Part shown: positions 1 through 5,785 of the stretch, piece by piece
Numbering within the stretch: position 1 is the first letter of the stretch
How the letters are laid out: each line of letters opens with the position of its first letter
Origin: Synergistaceae bacterium
GTDB taxonomy: Bacteria; Synergistota; Synergistia; Synergistales; Aminobacteriaceae
Reading direction: 5' to 3'
NCBI GenBank assembly: GCA_009784305.1
Contig: WRBZ01000069.1
Coordinates: 1 to 5,785, forward strand
DNA length: 5,785 bases
Notes under the pieces: model-generated
Told to the model about the DNA's origin: nothing
Seen by the model: only the letters and a program-made list of their open reading frames with translations
Databases searched by the model: none
Translations under genes and position numbers: made by a program

Positions 1-119
1 ACCCGACGGAAGATGATATCAAAACAGCTCTTGACGGTAATATTTGCCGGTGCAGCGGATATATAAAAATAATGGAAGCTGTTAAATTAGCCTCAAACTA
101 CTGGAGGGACAGAGCATGA
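1..119 (+). CDS. [2Fe-2S] iron-sulfur subunit of a xanthine dehydrogenase-family hydroxylase, C-terminal end only (5' partial)
   Basis: The reading frame enters at base 3 and gives 38 residues before a TGA at 117-119. The stretch GNICRCSGY (cysteine codons at 45-47 and 51-53) is the last cysteine pair of the second, all-helical [2Fe-2S] domain of molybdenum hydroxylase small subunits, where the usual form is G(N/H)xCRCTGY. The following segment, ending NYWRDRA, matches the short C-terminal helix of that family. By family knowledge this subunit carries two [2Fe-2S] clusters that pass electrons from the molybdenum centre to FAD in the cytoplasm. Full-length members are about 150-165 residues, so roughly three quarters lies upstream of the window. 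Its stop overlaps the start of the catalytic subunit in an ATGA, which suggests translational coupling and equal subunit production. The substrate cannot be told from this piece. Confidence 0.93.
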   Translation, partial: PTEDDIKTALDGNICRCSGYIKIMEAVKLASNYWRDRA

Positions 120-2455
120 ATGACAAATCATTTAAGAAATATGTCGGCATCAGTATCCCCAAAATAGATGATTTATCGTTAGCATGCGGAACCGCCCGTT
201 ATACCTCAGATTACGCTATCGGCGTAAGAGGTCTTTTACATCTGGCATTTGCGTATAGCGATGTTCCCCATGCGAAAATAACAAACATAGACGTTTCAGA
301 GGCTTTTTCCGTAAGCGGAGTTGTGGATATATTTACTTATGAAAATACTCCCAAAACGCTTTATACAACTGCGGGGCAGGGATATCCCGAGCCGTCTCCA
401 TACGATACAAGAATGTTCAATCAAATCGTTAGATATGTGAGAGAGCCCATAGCGGCAGTGTTAGCCGAATCTTGGGACACAGCGGAGCGGGCTGCAAAAA
501 AAATCAAAGCTGAATTTGAGCCGCTTACGGCTTTATTTGATCCGGAAGAAGCGATGAACGACGGAGCGCCTAAAATACATGGCGGAGACGATCATGTCAA
601 GCTGCCGGTCACTTATAAGCCTGACAGGAATATAGCGGGAGAAGTAGATTTTTCGTATGGGAACGTAATAGCGGCTTTTAATAATGCTGAATTGACAGAA
701 GAAGCTACATACACCACACACTGCGAATCACACTGCGCAATGGAGCCTCACTCAGCAGTCGCTTTATTTGATGAACGCGGAAGGCTTGTCATTTACGCAA
801 CTACACAAGTTCCTTTTCATGCGAGGCGCTCTATTGCGCGGATAACCGGAATTCCCGCTCATAAAATAAGGGTAATTAAACCGCGTTTAGGCGGGGGATT
901 TGGAAGCAAACAGGAGATAATCCTCGAACCTTACGTTGCTTTTGCCGCCTGGAAACACCAACGCCCTGTAAGGTGCGAATTACGAAGGAAAGATGTTATT
1001 ACGATGTCGCGTATGCGACATCAGATGCACATTCATATTAGAAGCGCGTTCGACGCTGAAGGTAAAATAAATGCTCTCGATATGAACGACCTTATGAACA
1101 GCGGAGCATATGGCAGTCATGCGCTTACTGTTCTTTCAAACGCCGCTTCAAAAGTTCTGCCGCTCTTTAACAAAATTGAGAATGTTAACTTTACCGGATA
1201 CTCCGTTTATACAAACCTTCCTACAGGTGGGGCTTACCGCGGAAGTGGAGCCACTCAGGGATTCTTTGCGTTAAATCAGCATATTGACACCATTTGCCGT
1301 CGATTAAAACTTGACATGCCCGAATATGTGAAGGAATGGCATATTAAGGAAGGCGAAACTTCCGCCGTGTTTGAAGAGGTGGGAGAAGGAACGGAAGGCG
1401 TAGACCAGGTCATAAAATCATGTAAATTATCTCAATGTATCGACATAGGCGTTGAAAAAATAAGCTGGAAAGAAAAGAGAAACAAAAGAGAACGATGCGG
1501 AGATTGGGTGAGAGGCGTTGGAATGGCTGTATCAATGCAAGGCTCGGCTATACCTATGGTTGATATGGCTTCTGCCGCTATAAAAATGCAGGATGACGGG
1601 TCATGTCAGCTTTACGTTGGAGCAACCGATACAGGTACAGGTTCAGATACGGTTTTAGCGCAAATAGCAGCGGAAACCCTTCAAATTCCGGTTGAAAAAG
1701 TTTTAGTGCTGTCCTCTGACACGGACTTAACTCCATTCGACACGGGAGCTTATGCTTCTTCCACAACTTACTTATCAGGATCGGCAGTGATGAAGGCAGC
1801 TTTGGATTTGGCCGATCAAATACGTAAAGCAGCGGCTCTTATGCTTGAATGTCCCGCTTCCGAAATACATCTTCAGGATGGATGCGCTGTAAGCGACGCA
1901 GGAAGCGGCGTAAAGATAAGTTACGCCAAAATTGCTTCAGATTCCTTTTATAGCAACAACCAAAGGCAGCTTCAAGCGGTTGCTTCCGCTGTGGCTTCGG
2001 AGTCTCCCGCTCCATTTGCCGCCCAATTTGCCGAAGTCGCGGTCGATGTTCGCAAAGGCCGGGTAAAAGTCATAAAATTCGTGTCCGTTGTCGATTGCGG
2101 GCAAGCCATCAACCCAAACCTCGCGGAGGGGCAAATACACGGCGCCGTGCTGAATGGAATAAGCTGGACGCTCAATGAGCACCATATTTTCGACAATAAT
2201 GGAAGTATAACCACGAATTCGCTTTGGGACTATAAAATACCTACGATCCCTGATGTCCCGGAAATGCAAGTAATAATAGTTCCTTCATATGAACCTTCCG
2301 GCCCGTACGGGGCGAAATCCGTATCAGAAGTTGCAATAAACGGCCCCGCTCCTGCTATAGCCAATGCCATATTTGACGCCATCGGAGTTCGTTTGTATGA
2401 TTTGCCGTTTACACCTGAAAAAGTATGGAAAGCAATTAAAATAAAAGTAAATTGA
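116..2455 (+). CDS. xanthine dehydrogenase-family molybdopterin-binding catalytic subunit
   Basis: This 779-residue protein is the large subunit of a molybdenum hydroxylase, which inserts a water-derived oxygen into a heterocycle or aldehyde. The start is firm: GGAGGG at 103-108 lies 7 bases before ATG 116, which overlaps the upstream stop. There is no signal peptide, so it is cytoplasmic. An aldehyde oxidase/xanthine dehydrogenase hammerhead domain spans about residues 15-150, and the two cofactor-binding domains about 165-400 and 430-760. Visible motifs are MEPH near residue 210, TTQ ending at Q231, GGGFGSK at 259-265, AYRGSGATQG at 373-382, GATDTGTGSDT at 502-512, and GAKSVSE ending in the probable catalytic base E738. 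The length is normal for separate large subunits. Compared with classical xanthine dehydrogenase, the pocket Glu after GGGFGGK is Gln266, the Arg is kept (R375), and GQG reads GTG at residue 508. The substrate could be a purine, nicotinate or another heterocycle; I cannot decide, so I give no symbol. Confidence 0.93.
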   Translation: MNDKSFKKYVGISIPKIDDLSLACGTARYTSDYAIGVRGLLHLAFAYSDVPHAKITNIDVSEAFSVSGVVDIFTYENTPKTLYTTAGQGYPEPSPYDTRMFNQIVRYVREPIAAVLAESWDTAERAAKKIKAEFEPLTALFDPEEAMNDGAPKIHGGDDHVKLPVTYKPDRNIAGEVDFSYGNVIAAFNNAELTEEATYTTHCESHCAMEPHSAVALFDERGRLVIYATTQVPFHARRSIARITGIPAHKIRVIKPRLGGGFGSKQEIILEPYVAFAAWKHQRPVRCELRRKDVITMSRMRHQMHIHIRSAFDAEGKINALDMNDLMNSGAYGSHALTVLSNAASKVLPLFNKIENVNFTGYSVYTNLPTGGAYRGSGATQGFFALNQHIDTICRRLKLDMPEYVKEWHIKEGETSAVFEEVGEGTEGVDQVIKSCKLSQCIDIGVEKISWKEKRNKRERCGDWVRGVGMAVSMQGSAIPMVDMASAAIKMQDDGSCQLYVGATDTGTGSDTVLAQIAAETLQIPVEKVLVLSSDTDLTPFDTGAYASSTTYLSGSAVMKAALDLADQIRKAAALMLECPASEIHLQDGCAVSDAGSGVKISYAKIASDSFYSNNQRQLQAVASAVASESPAPFAAQFAEVAVDVRKGRVKVIKFVSVVDCGQAINPNLAEGQIHGAVLNGISWTLNEHHIFDNNGSITTNSLWDYKIPTIPDVPEMQVIIVPSYEPSGPYGAKSVSEVAINGPAPAIANAIFDAIGVRLYDLPFTPEKVWKAIKIKVN

Positions 2456-2489
2456 GAGGATGTCACAAAATTTGAAGAAGTTCATTGTC

Positions 2490-2645
2490 ATGAAATATTG
2501 CCCTCTATGCGGGAGCGATGATGTTAAAACAGTCAACAATATACATGCTGTATGGCGCGCGTTGCCGGTTTATAAATGTGAGAGCTGCAGCTTGCGTTTT
2601 TCTGTCCGCAAACATGATACGGATATTGATATAGATGAGGATTAG
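2490..2645 (+). CDS. small zinc-ribbon protein of unknown function
   Basis: This is a 51-residue protein with two CxxC knuckles, CPLCGS at residues 4-9 and CESC at 30-33, separated by 22 residues. That is the layout of a structural zinc ribbon. It ends in an acidic tail, DTDIDIDED. I do not recognise a specific family; binding of nucleic acid, a protein partner or only zinc are all possible. The start is uncertain. ATG 2490 puts the first knuckle at residue 4, as is usual for such proteins, and has a weak GAAGAAG at 2474-2480. An in-frame ATG at 2460 would give 61 residues, but its GAGAGG (2454-2459) directly abuts the start, too close to work normally. An in-frame TTG at 2472 lies about 12 bases from that site and is also possible. 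It sits between the hydroxylase stop (2455) and the DUF368 start (2648), so it is very likely co-transcribed with both. Confidence 0.72.
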   Translation: MKYCPLCGSDDVKTVNNIHAVWRALPVYKCESCSLRFSVRKHDTDIDIDED

Positions 2646-2647
2646 GG

Positions 2648-3535
2648 ATGAGTTCATTGTTCAGGAACTTTATTAACGGACTGGCGTTTGGAATAACTGA
2701 AATCGTACCCGGTATAAGCGGAGGGACTATTGCAGTAATATTAGGATTTTATGATGAACTGATCGAGACTGTGAATCATTTCACTGAAGATTACCGAAAA
2801 TATCTGAGGTTTTTATTTCCTTTTTTATTTGGCGCTGTTACAGGAATAATAACGTTCAGTTCAATTATTCATTATCTCCTGACAAATTATTCATTTCCGA
2901 CCATGTTGTTTTTTATAGGCTTGATAGTTGGCATCATTCCACCGATATACTCCAAAGTGAAGGAACCGGGGCGCGGGTTTAAGTATGGTGAAATTACGTT
3001 GGTTTTGCTTCCCCTTTTTGGATTGTTGATAATATCAGAACTAAAAGGCGTATCAGTAACAAACCCGATTGAAGTTATAAAAACCATAGATGTTCCTTTT
3101 ATTATCTTTATATTCTTTGCCGGAATAATAGCTGCCATGGCTTTGGTTATTCCCGGCATCAGCGGTTCATTTGTTTTACTGTTGCTGGGTATTTACCCTT
3201 TGGCAACCTATTCGCTTTCATCTATCAGGCATTTATTGGCCGATATTACAAACATCTCGCTCATGTTGGATATATGCAAAGTATTATTGCCTCTTGGCAT
3301 AGGCGTAATAATTGGCGGCCTTTCCATGGCAAGACTGATTGAAAAACTTTTAAAGAATTATTACAAAATCACATATTCCATTATTTTAGGACTTCTGCTC
3401 GGATCCGTTTACGTATTGTTTAGAGAGCCAATAGTCTATAAAAGCGGTATATCAACAATAATTATCATGATTGGTTCGGCAACATTTTTGTTAGGAAGCG
3501 CTATATCATTCAATCTGGGAAAAAAACGGCTATAA
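2648..3535 (+). CDS. DUF368 membrane protein, probable undecaprenyl-phosphate (polyprenyl-phosphate) transporter of the PopT family
   Basis: This is a 295-residue, strongly hydrophobic protein with about eight predicted membrane segments. The family signature appears twice: EIVPGISGGT with following GFY at residues 18-35, and LVIPGISGSF with following GIY at 166-183. These are the two matching re-entrant half-repeats of DUF368, indicating internal duplication with inverted topology. The family has been shown to return undecaprenyl phosphate, the lipid carrier for peptidoglycan and other envelope polymers, to the cytoplasmic face of the membrane. That role is inferred here from family membership. 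TGAGG at 2636-2640 lies 7 bases before the ATG, and the gene begins 2 bases after the zinc-ribbon stop. Length is normal for the family and I see no damage. It has no known link to molybdenum hydroxylases, so the operon position may be incidental. Confidence 0.9.
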   Translation: MSSLFRNFINGLAFGITEIVPGISGGTIAVILGFYDELIETVNHFTEDYRKYLRFLFPFLFGAVTGIITFSSIIHYLLTNYSFPTMLFFIGLIVGIIPPIYSKVKEPGRGFKYGEITLVLLPLFGLLIISELKGVSVTNPIEVIKTIDVPFIIFIFFAGIIAAMALVIPGISGSFVLLLLGIYPLATYSLSSIRHLLADITNISLMLDICKVLLPLGIGVIIGGLSMARLIEKLLKNYYKITYSIILGLLLGSVYVLFREPIVYKSGISTIIIMIGSATFLLGSAISFNLGKKRL

Positions 3536-3561
3536 TGTCTTATTATTTTATCGTGTATAAT
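3533..3561 (+). promoter_or_regulatory. possible promoter for the chemoreceptor gene
   Basis: The 62-base gap between the DUF368 stop and the chemoreceptor start contains a perfect TATAAT at 3556-3561. At 17-base spacing the -35 position (3533-3538) reads TAATGT, a poor match to TTGACA, and the TG before the -10 is one base out of register for an extended -10. No convincing motility-sigma (TAAA-N15-CCGATAT) site is seen. A short AT-only inverted repeat, TTAAG/CTTAA at 3571-3583, touches the ribosome-binding site. The gene could have its own weak promoter or be read through from the operon. Confidence 0.25.
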
Positions 3562-3597
3562 TAAAAAAATTTAAGAAACTTAAGGAAGTGCGGATTT

Positions 3598-5478
3598 ATG
3601 CTTAAAAAATTCATTTCGTTGGCAGTTTTATCTTTTGCTGTGGCGCTGATAATATCAATGTCTGCCGCATACATGATACAGACAATCAATGTGAATAGAG
3701 TGACGGACGAGAAATTGAACGCATTGCTGGATGATGTCAGGGAATTGATTGATTCTAACGCCGTCAAGGTTCAAAGTATACGCACGGAAATGGACGCTAT
3801 ATATCTGGAGAAAGCACGCGCTTTTGCCGAGATGATAAAGCTGAAACCGGAAATTCTCGACGATTATGACGCTCTTTGCAGAATACGCGATCTGTTGCAT
3901 GTGGACGAGCTTCATGTTTGCGATGCGCAAGGAGTTCTTCGATGGGGAACAGTAAAGGAATTCTATGGCTTTGATTTTGCCGGCAGCGAACAGACTCGGC
4001 CTATACTTGCGGCTCTTGACAACCCGAATTTCGAACTTGCACAGGATCCGCAAATAAGCGGAACAGGCATCTATTTCCAGTATATAAGCGTTTCAAGATA
4101 CGATGAAAAAGGTATAGTTCAGACTGGAATGCGCCCGGAGCGCCTGGAGCAGGCTCTTATCAGTGCTGCTCCTAAAAATATTCTGAATCAGGTAAAAACG
4201 GATATATCGTCTCGCATATTGATTATAACGGGTGACACTATTGCGGGCGATTCTCAAAATAAGTTAACCGGAAGGAGCTTGTCCGAAATCGGCGTCGGCA
4301 CGATCAAAGAAGGTACTGGCAGCGTTGATCTCGAAACTCCCGGGCGTTATGTGGCAAGACAGGATGGAGACTTCCTTATTGTGGCGGTTATCACAAACTC
4401 ATACATGTATACGCCAAGAAACATTTCACTTATTGTATTTTTCATCACAAACACCCTGATACTCTTTTTCCTGATATTCGAGGTCGGACGATGGATGACA
4501 AAGAATATCATAAAGCCGATAATCCAAGTGAGCCAGGATTTGAACATTATTGCGGAAGGAAACCTCGAATGCAGGGTTGATGTACGCAACATGCCTGAAT
4601 TTGAAATATTGAGCGACGGAATCAATTCTATGGTGGATAATATTAAAAAAATGTTTGAAAATATCCAAAAAATGCTCAATGAAGCTGACAGCATGACGGA
4701 AACGCTCAAATCAGTCATAGTAAGCGTTGAACACAGCGCTCAAAATGTAAATAAATCTAGCGGTGAGCTGTTTAAGGAAAGTAATAGGCTTTCAGATAAC
4801 GCAGGGTCTCAAAACCTGACAGCGGAAAAAATGTCGGTATTGCTTGATGAAGTCCACTCGAACGCGCTTGATAACGCAAAACATGCTTCCGACGCGAGCG
4901 ATGTATCACGCGTTGCTTTGAGTAACGCTGACATAGGAAGTCAAAAAATGAGTGATATGGTAAGCGCAGCAGAGGCGATAAACAGCGCTTCCCAAGATAT
5001 CTATGATGCTATGAAAACAATTGACAATATAGCTTTTCAAACGAATATTCTGGCTCTTAACGCTGCTATTGAAGCGGCTCGCGCTGGGGAATTCGGCAAA
5101 GGTTTTGCCGTGGTTGCGGAACAAGTGCGCAGCTTGGCCACAAAAAGCGCCGAAGCCGCAAAGCAAACCGAGTCATTGGTAGGTAATTCTATACAACGTG
5201 CTCAGACGGGCGTTGAAATTGCAAATGAGATGGCGCATAAAATCACTGAAATCGTTGATGATATCAGAAAATCAGCCTCGCTGATGGAAGGTATTGTTGT
5301 TTCATCGCAAAAACAGGCTAACGCTGTGGGGGAACTTAACGAAAGCATGATAAGTATTCAAAAAATAGTAGAGGTAACGAACCTGTCAGCTGAATGTATT
5401 AAAACTGAGAGTACGAAGCTTCAGGAGAACAGTGGCGAAATGAGCAAACTTATGGACAGAATTAAAATAACTAATTAA
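3598..5478 (+). CDS. methyl-accepting chemotaxis protein with a probable double-Cache sensor and HAMP domain
   Basis: This is a 626-residue transmembrane chemoreceptor. An N-terminal membrane helix spans about residues 5-27. An extracellular sensor of about 245 residues follows; the segments [17 protein letters not shown] (102 on) and [15 protein letters not shown] (153 on) fit a double-Cache fold, a small-molecule sensor. A second membrane helix covers about 275-297 and a HAMP domain about 298-350, with its conserved proline at P307. The cytoplasmic signalling hairpin has a nearly canonical tip, [20 protein letters not shown] at 477-496, followed by [15 protein letters not shown], which by family knowledge contacts CheA and CheW. 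AAGGAAGTG at 3582-3590 lies 7 bases before the ATG. There is no C-terminal CheR-tethering pentapeptide. The usual Glu pairs of the methylation helices are not obvious: the regions read QNLTAEKM (405-412) and [10 protein letters not shown] (596-605). The ligand is unknown. No chemotaxis or flagellar neighbours are in the window, so it is probably an orphan receptor acting on a distant chemotaxis system. Confidence 0.94.
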   Translation: MLKKFISLAVLSFAVALIISMSAAYMIQTINVNRVTDEKLNALLDDVRELIDSNAVKVQSIRTEMDAIYLEKARAFAEMIKLKPEILDDYDALCRIRDLLHVDELHVCDAQGVLRWGTVKEFYGFDFAGSEQTRPILAALDNPNFELAQDPQISGTGIYFQYISVSRYDEKGIVQTGMRPERLEQALISAAPKNILNQVKTDISSRILIITGDTIAGDSQNKLTGRSLSEIGVGTIKEGTGSVDLETPGRYVARQDGDFLIVAVITNSYMYTPRNISLIVFFITNTLILFFLIFEVGRWMTKNIIKPIIQVSQDLNIIAEGNLECRVDVRNMPEFEILSDGINSMVDNIKKMFENIQKMLNEADSMTETLKSVIVSVEHSAQNVNKSSGELFKESNRLSDNAGSQNLTAEKMSVLLDEVHSNALDNAKHASDASDVSRVALSNADIGSQKMSDMVSAAEAINSASQDIYDAMKTIDNIAFQTNILALNAAIEAARAGEFGKGFAVVAEQVRSLATKSAEAAKQTESLVGNSIQRAQTGVEIANEMAHKITEIVDDIRKSASLMEGIVVSSQKQANAVGELNESMISIQKIVEVTNLSAECIKTESTKLQENSGEMSKLMDRIKITN

Positions 5479-5487
5479 TCTTTTTTT
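5461..5487 (+). terminator. weak candidate terminator at the end of the chemoreceptor gene
   Basis: ATTAA (5461-5465) can pair with TTAAT (5475-5479), followed after one base by seven T residues (5481-5487). The stem is only five A-T pairs with a 9-base loop and overlaps the last codons and stop, so it would be a very poor intrinsic terminator. The T-run is the only real support. Confidence 0.22.
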
Positions 5488-5490
5488 ATA

Positions 5491-5680
5491 ACCATGCAAT
5501 ATTTTCTCCGAAATTTCTCATATTTGAATTCCTTAAGCGTCACTGTAGGCGTCTTTCTTCTTCATTCCTATTCCAAAATTACAGTATGCCGAGCCGGGAA
5601 TGGTACAAGAACTTTTTGAATAAGGCTTGCCGTACTTCTATCCGTTCTTGGCTTCCGTTAAACGCCGTTACTCTTATCAT
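5491..5680 (-). pseudogene. decayed N-terminal fragment of a flavodoxin / NADPH-dependent FMN reductase-like gene
   Basis: Read on the minus strand from ATG 5680-5678, the sequence begins MIRVTAFNGS, the first beta strand and phosphate loop of flavodoxin-like FMN reductases, where GSPR usually follows. In this frame it runs into unrelated residues and stops at 5579-5581. Restoring one base near 5650 gives GSPRTDRSTASLIQKVL, matching the family pattern GSPRxxGNTAxLIxKVL; this frame runs 5648-5568 and ends in TAG. In the third frame, from 5583, come FGIGMKKKDAYSDA, a stop at 5533-5535, a second stop, and then EISEKIL near 5517-5497. These resemble the family's cysteine-motif region (IGCxxCKKKDAC) and the helix after DDM. 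All three pieces appear in the right order but shortened, so I infer a gene with at least two frameshifts, two stops and small deletions. Its 3' two thirds are missing. Intact members are flavin enzymes of about 180-210 residues. The identification rests on pattern recall, not a search. Confidence 0.55.
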
Positions 5681-5688
5681 GTAAATCG

Positions 5689-5695
5689 TCCTTTT
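5689..5695 (-). promoter_or_regulatory. ribosome-binding site of the decayed flavoprotein gene
   Basis: On the minus strand AAAAGGA lies 8 bases before the ATG at 5680. Correct spacing in front of a recognisable flavoprotein N-terminus supports a once-functional start, even though the reading frame is now broken. Confidence 0.45.
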
Positions 5696-5706
5696 AATCT
5701 AGTATG

Positions 5707-5738
5707 TTTTTCCATATACACATGAGGATATGGGAAAA
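5707..5738. repeat. imperfect inverted repeat upstream of the decayed gene
   Basis: TTTTTCCATAT (5707-5717) and ATATGGGAAAA (5728-5738) are complementary over about ten pairs, with one extra G in the right arm and a 10-base loop. No T-run follows on either strand, so it is not an obvious terminator. It lies where the promoter or operator of the minus-strand remnant would be. Its function is unknown. Confidence 0.35.
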
Positions 5739-5761
5739 TATATAATGGAATATAATCATAC

Positions 5762-5774
5762 CGATTTGAAATCG
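5762..5774. repeat. short perfect palindrome CGATTT-G-AAATCG
   Basis: Six-base arms flank a single central G. The size and symmetry fit a dimeric regulator operator, but a palindrome this short can occur by chance in AT-rich DNA. It lies about 80 bases upstream of the minus-strand remnant and close to the window edge, so a gene beyond the edge could also own it. Confidence 0.28.
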
Positions 5775-5785
5775 AACGTGTGCGA

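Noticed and set aside
1937..2269. Minus-strand open frame of 110 codons inside the hydroxylase gene
   Set aside because: It lies opposite a well-supported coding region, has no recognisable domain, and looks like an antisense shadow. The other antisense frames within the hydroxylase, DUF368 and chemoreceptor genes are dismissed for the same reason.
3536..3597. Motility-sigma promoter ahead of the chemoreceptor
   Set aside because: The best alignment matches only about four of seven bases of CCGATAT and lacks a proper TAAA.
3655..4053. Minus-strand open frame of 132 codons opposite the chemoreceptor sensor domain
   Set aside because: No family motif and no promoter or ribosome-binding site stands out, while the plus-strand protein here is clearly a Cache sensor.
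5475..5561. Minus-strand open stretch of 28 codons in the third frame of the pseudogene region
   Set aside because: It has no start codon, begins right after a stop, and resembles nothing known. The frame read in the pseudogene call fits the flavoprotein pattern better.
5541..5600. CATTCC/GGAATG arms as a terminator hairpin
   Set aside because: The six-base arms are separated by about 28 bases and no T-run follows. The sequence is better explained as pseudogene remnant.
5741..5756. Two TATAAT hexamers 10 bases apart as plus-strand promoters
   Set aside because: No acceptable -35 hexamer lies at 16-18 bases upstream of either one, and such hexamers are frequent in AT-rich intergenic DNA.
1..5785. 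CRISPR arrays, insertion sequences, tRNA or rRNA genes
   Set aside because: No regularly spaced repeats, transposase motifs, terminal inverted repeats or RNA-gene signatures were seen.

Overview
The window looks like chromosomal DNA from a low-to-moderate GC Gram-positive anaerobe, probably in the Clostridia. The clues are strong purine-rich Shine-Dalgarno sites, frequent AGA and ATA codons, a clostridial-style molybdenum hydroxylase with separate small and large subunits, and a chemoreceptor of the Cache-HAMP-signalling type common in that group. No marker gene fixes the species.

Bases 1-3535 form a tightly packed plus-strand operon. It opens with the last 38 codons of a [2Fe-2S] electron-transfer subunit. 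This overlaps by 4 bases (ATGA) the 779-residue molybdopterin-binding catalytic subunit of a xanthine dehydrogenase-family enzyme. A 51-residue zinc-ribbon protein follows, then a DUF368 membrane protein, the family now known as polyprenyl-phosphate (undecaprenyl-phosphate) transporters. The gaps are only a few bases, so co-transcription is likely, although the last two genes have no obvious biochemical link to the hydroxylase. The FAD subunit usually found in such enzymes is not in the window and may lie upstream.

After a 62-base spacer, bases 3598-5478 encode a 626-residue methyl-accepting chemotaxis protein. It has a probable double-Cache extracellular sensor, a HAMP domain and a well-conserved signalling tip. 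Its adaptation (methylation) motifs look degenerate.

The last 307 bases hold no intact gene. On the minus strand they contain what I read as the decayed N-terminal third of a flavodoxin / NADPH-dependent FMN reductase-type gene. Its ribosome-binding site and start are intact, but it carries at least two frameshifts and two in-frame stops, and it ends close to the chemoreceptor stop codon. Two short inverted repeats lie beyond it at the window edge. I see no mobile element, CRISPR array, tRNA or rRNA. The most unusual observations are the hidden pseudogene, the unusual pocket residues of the hydroxylase, and the odd gene company in the operon. I found no convincing evidence of a wholly new system.
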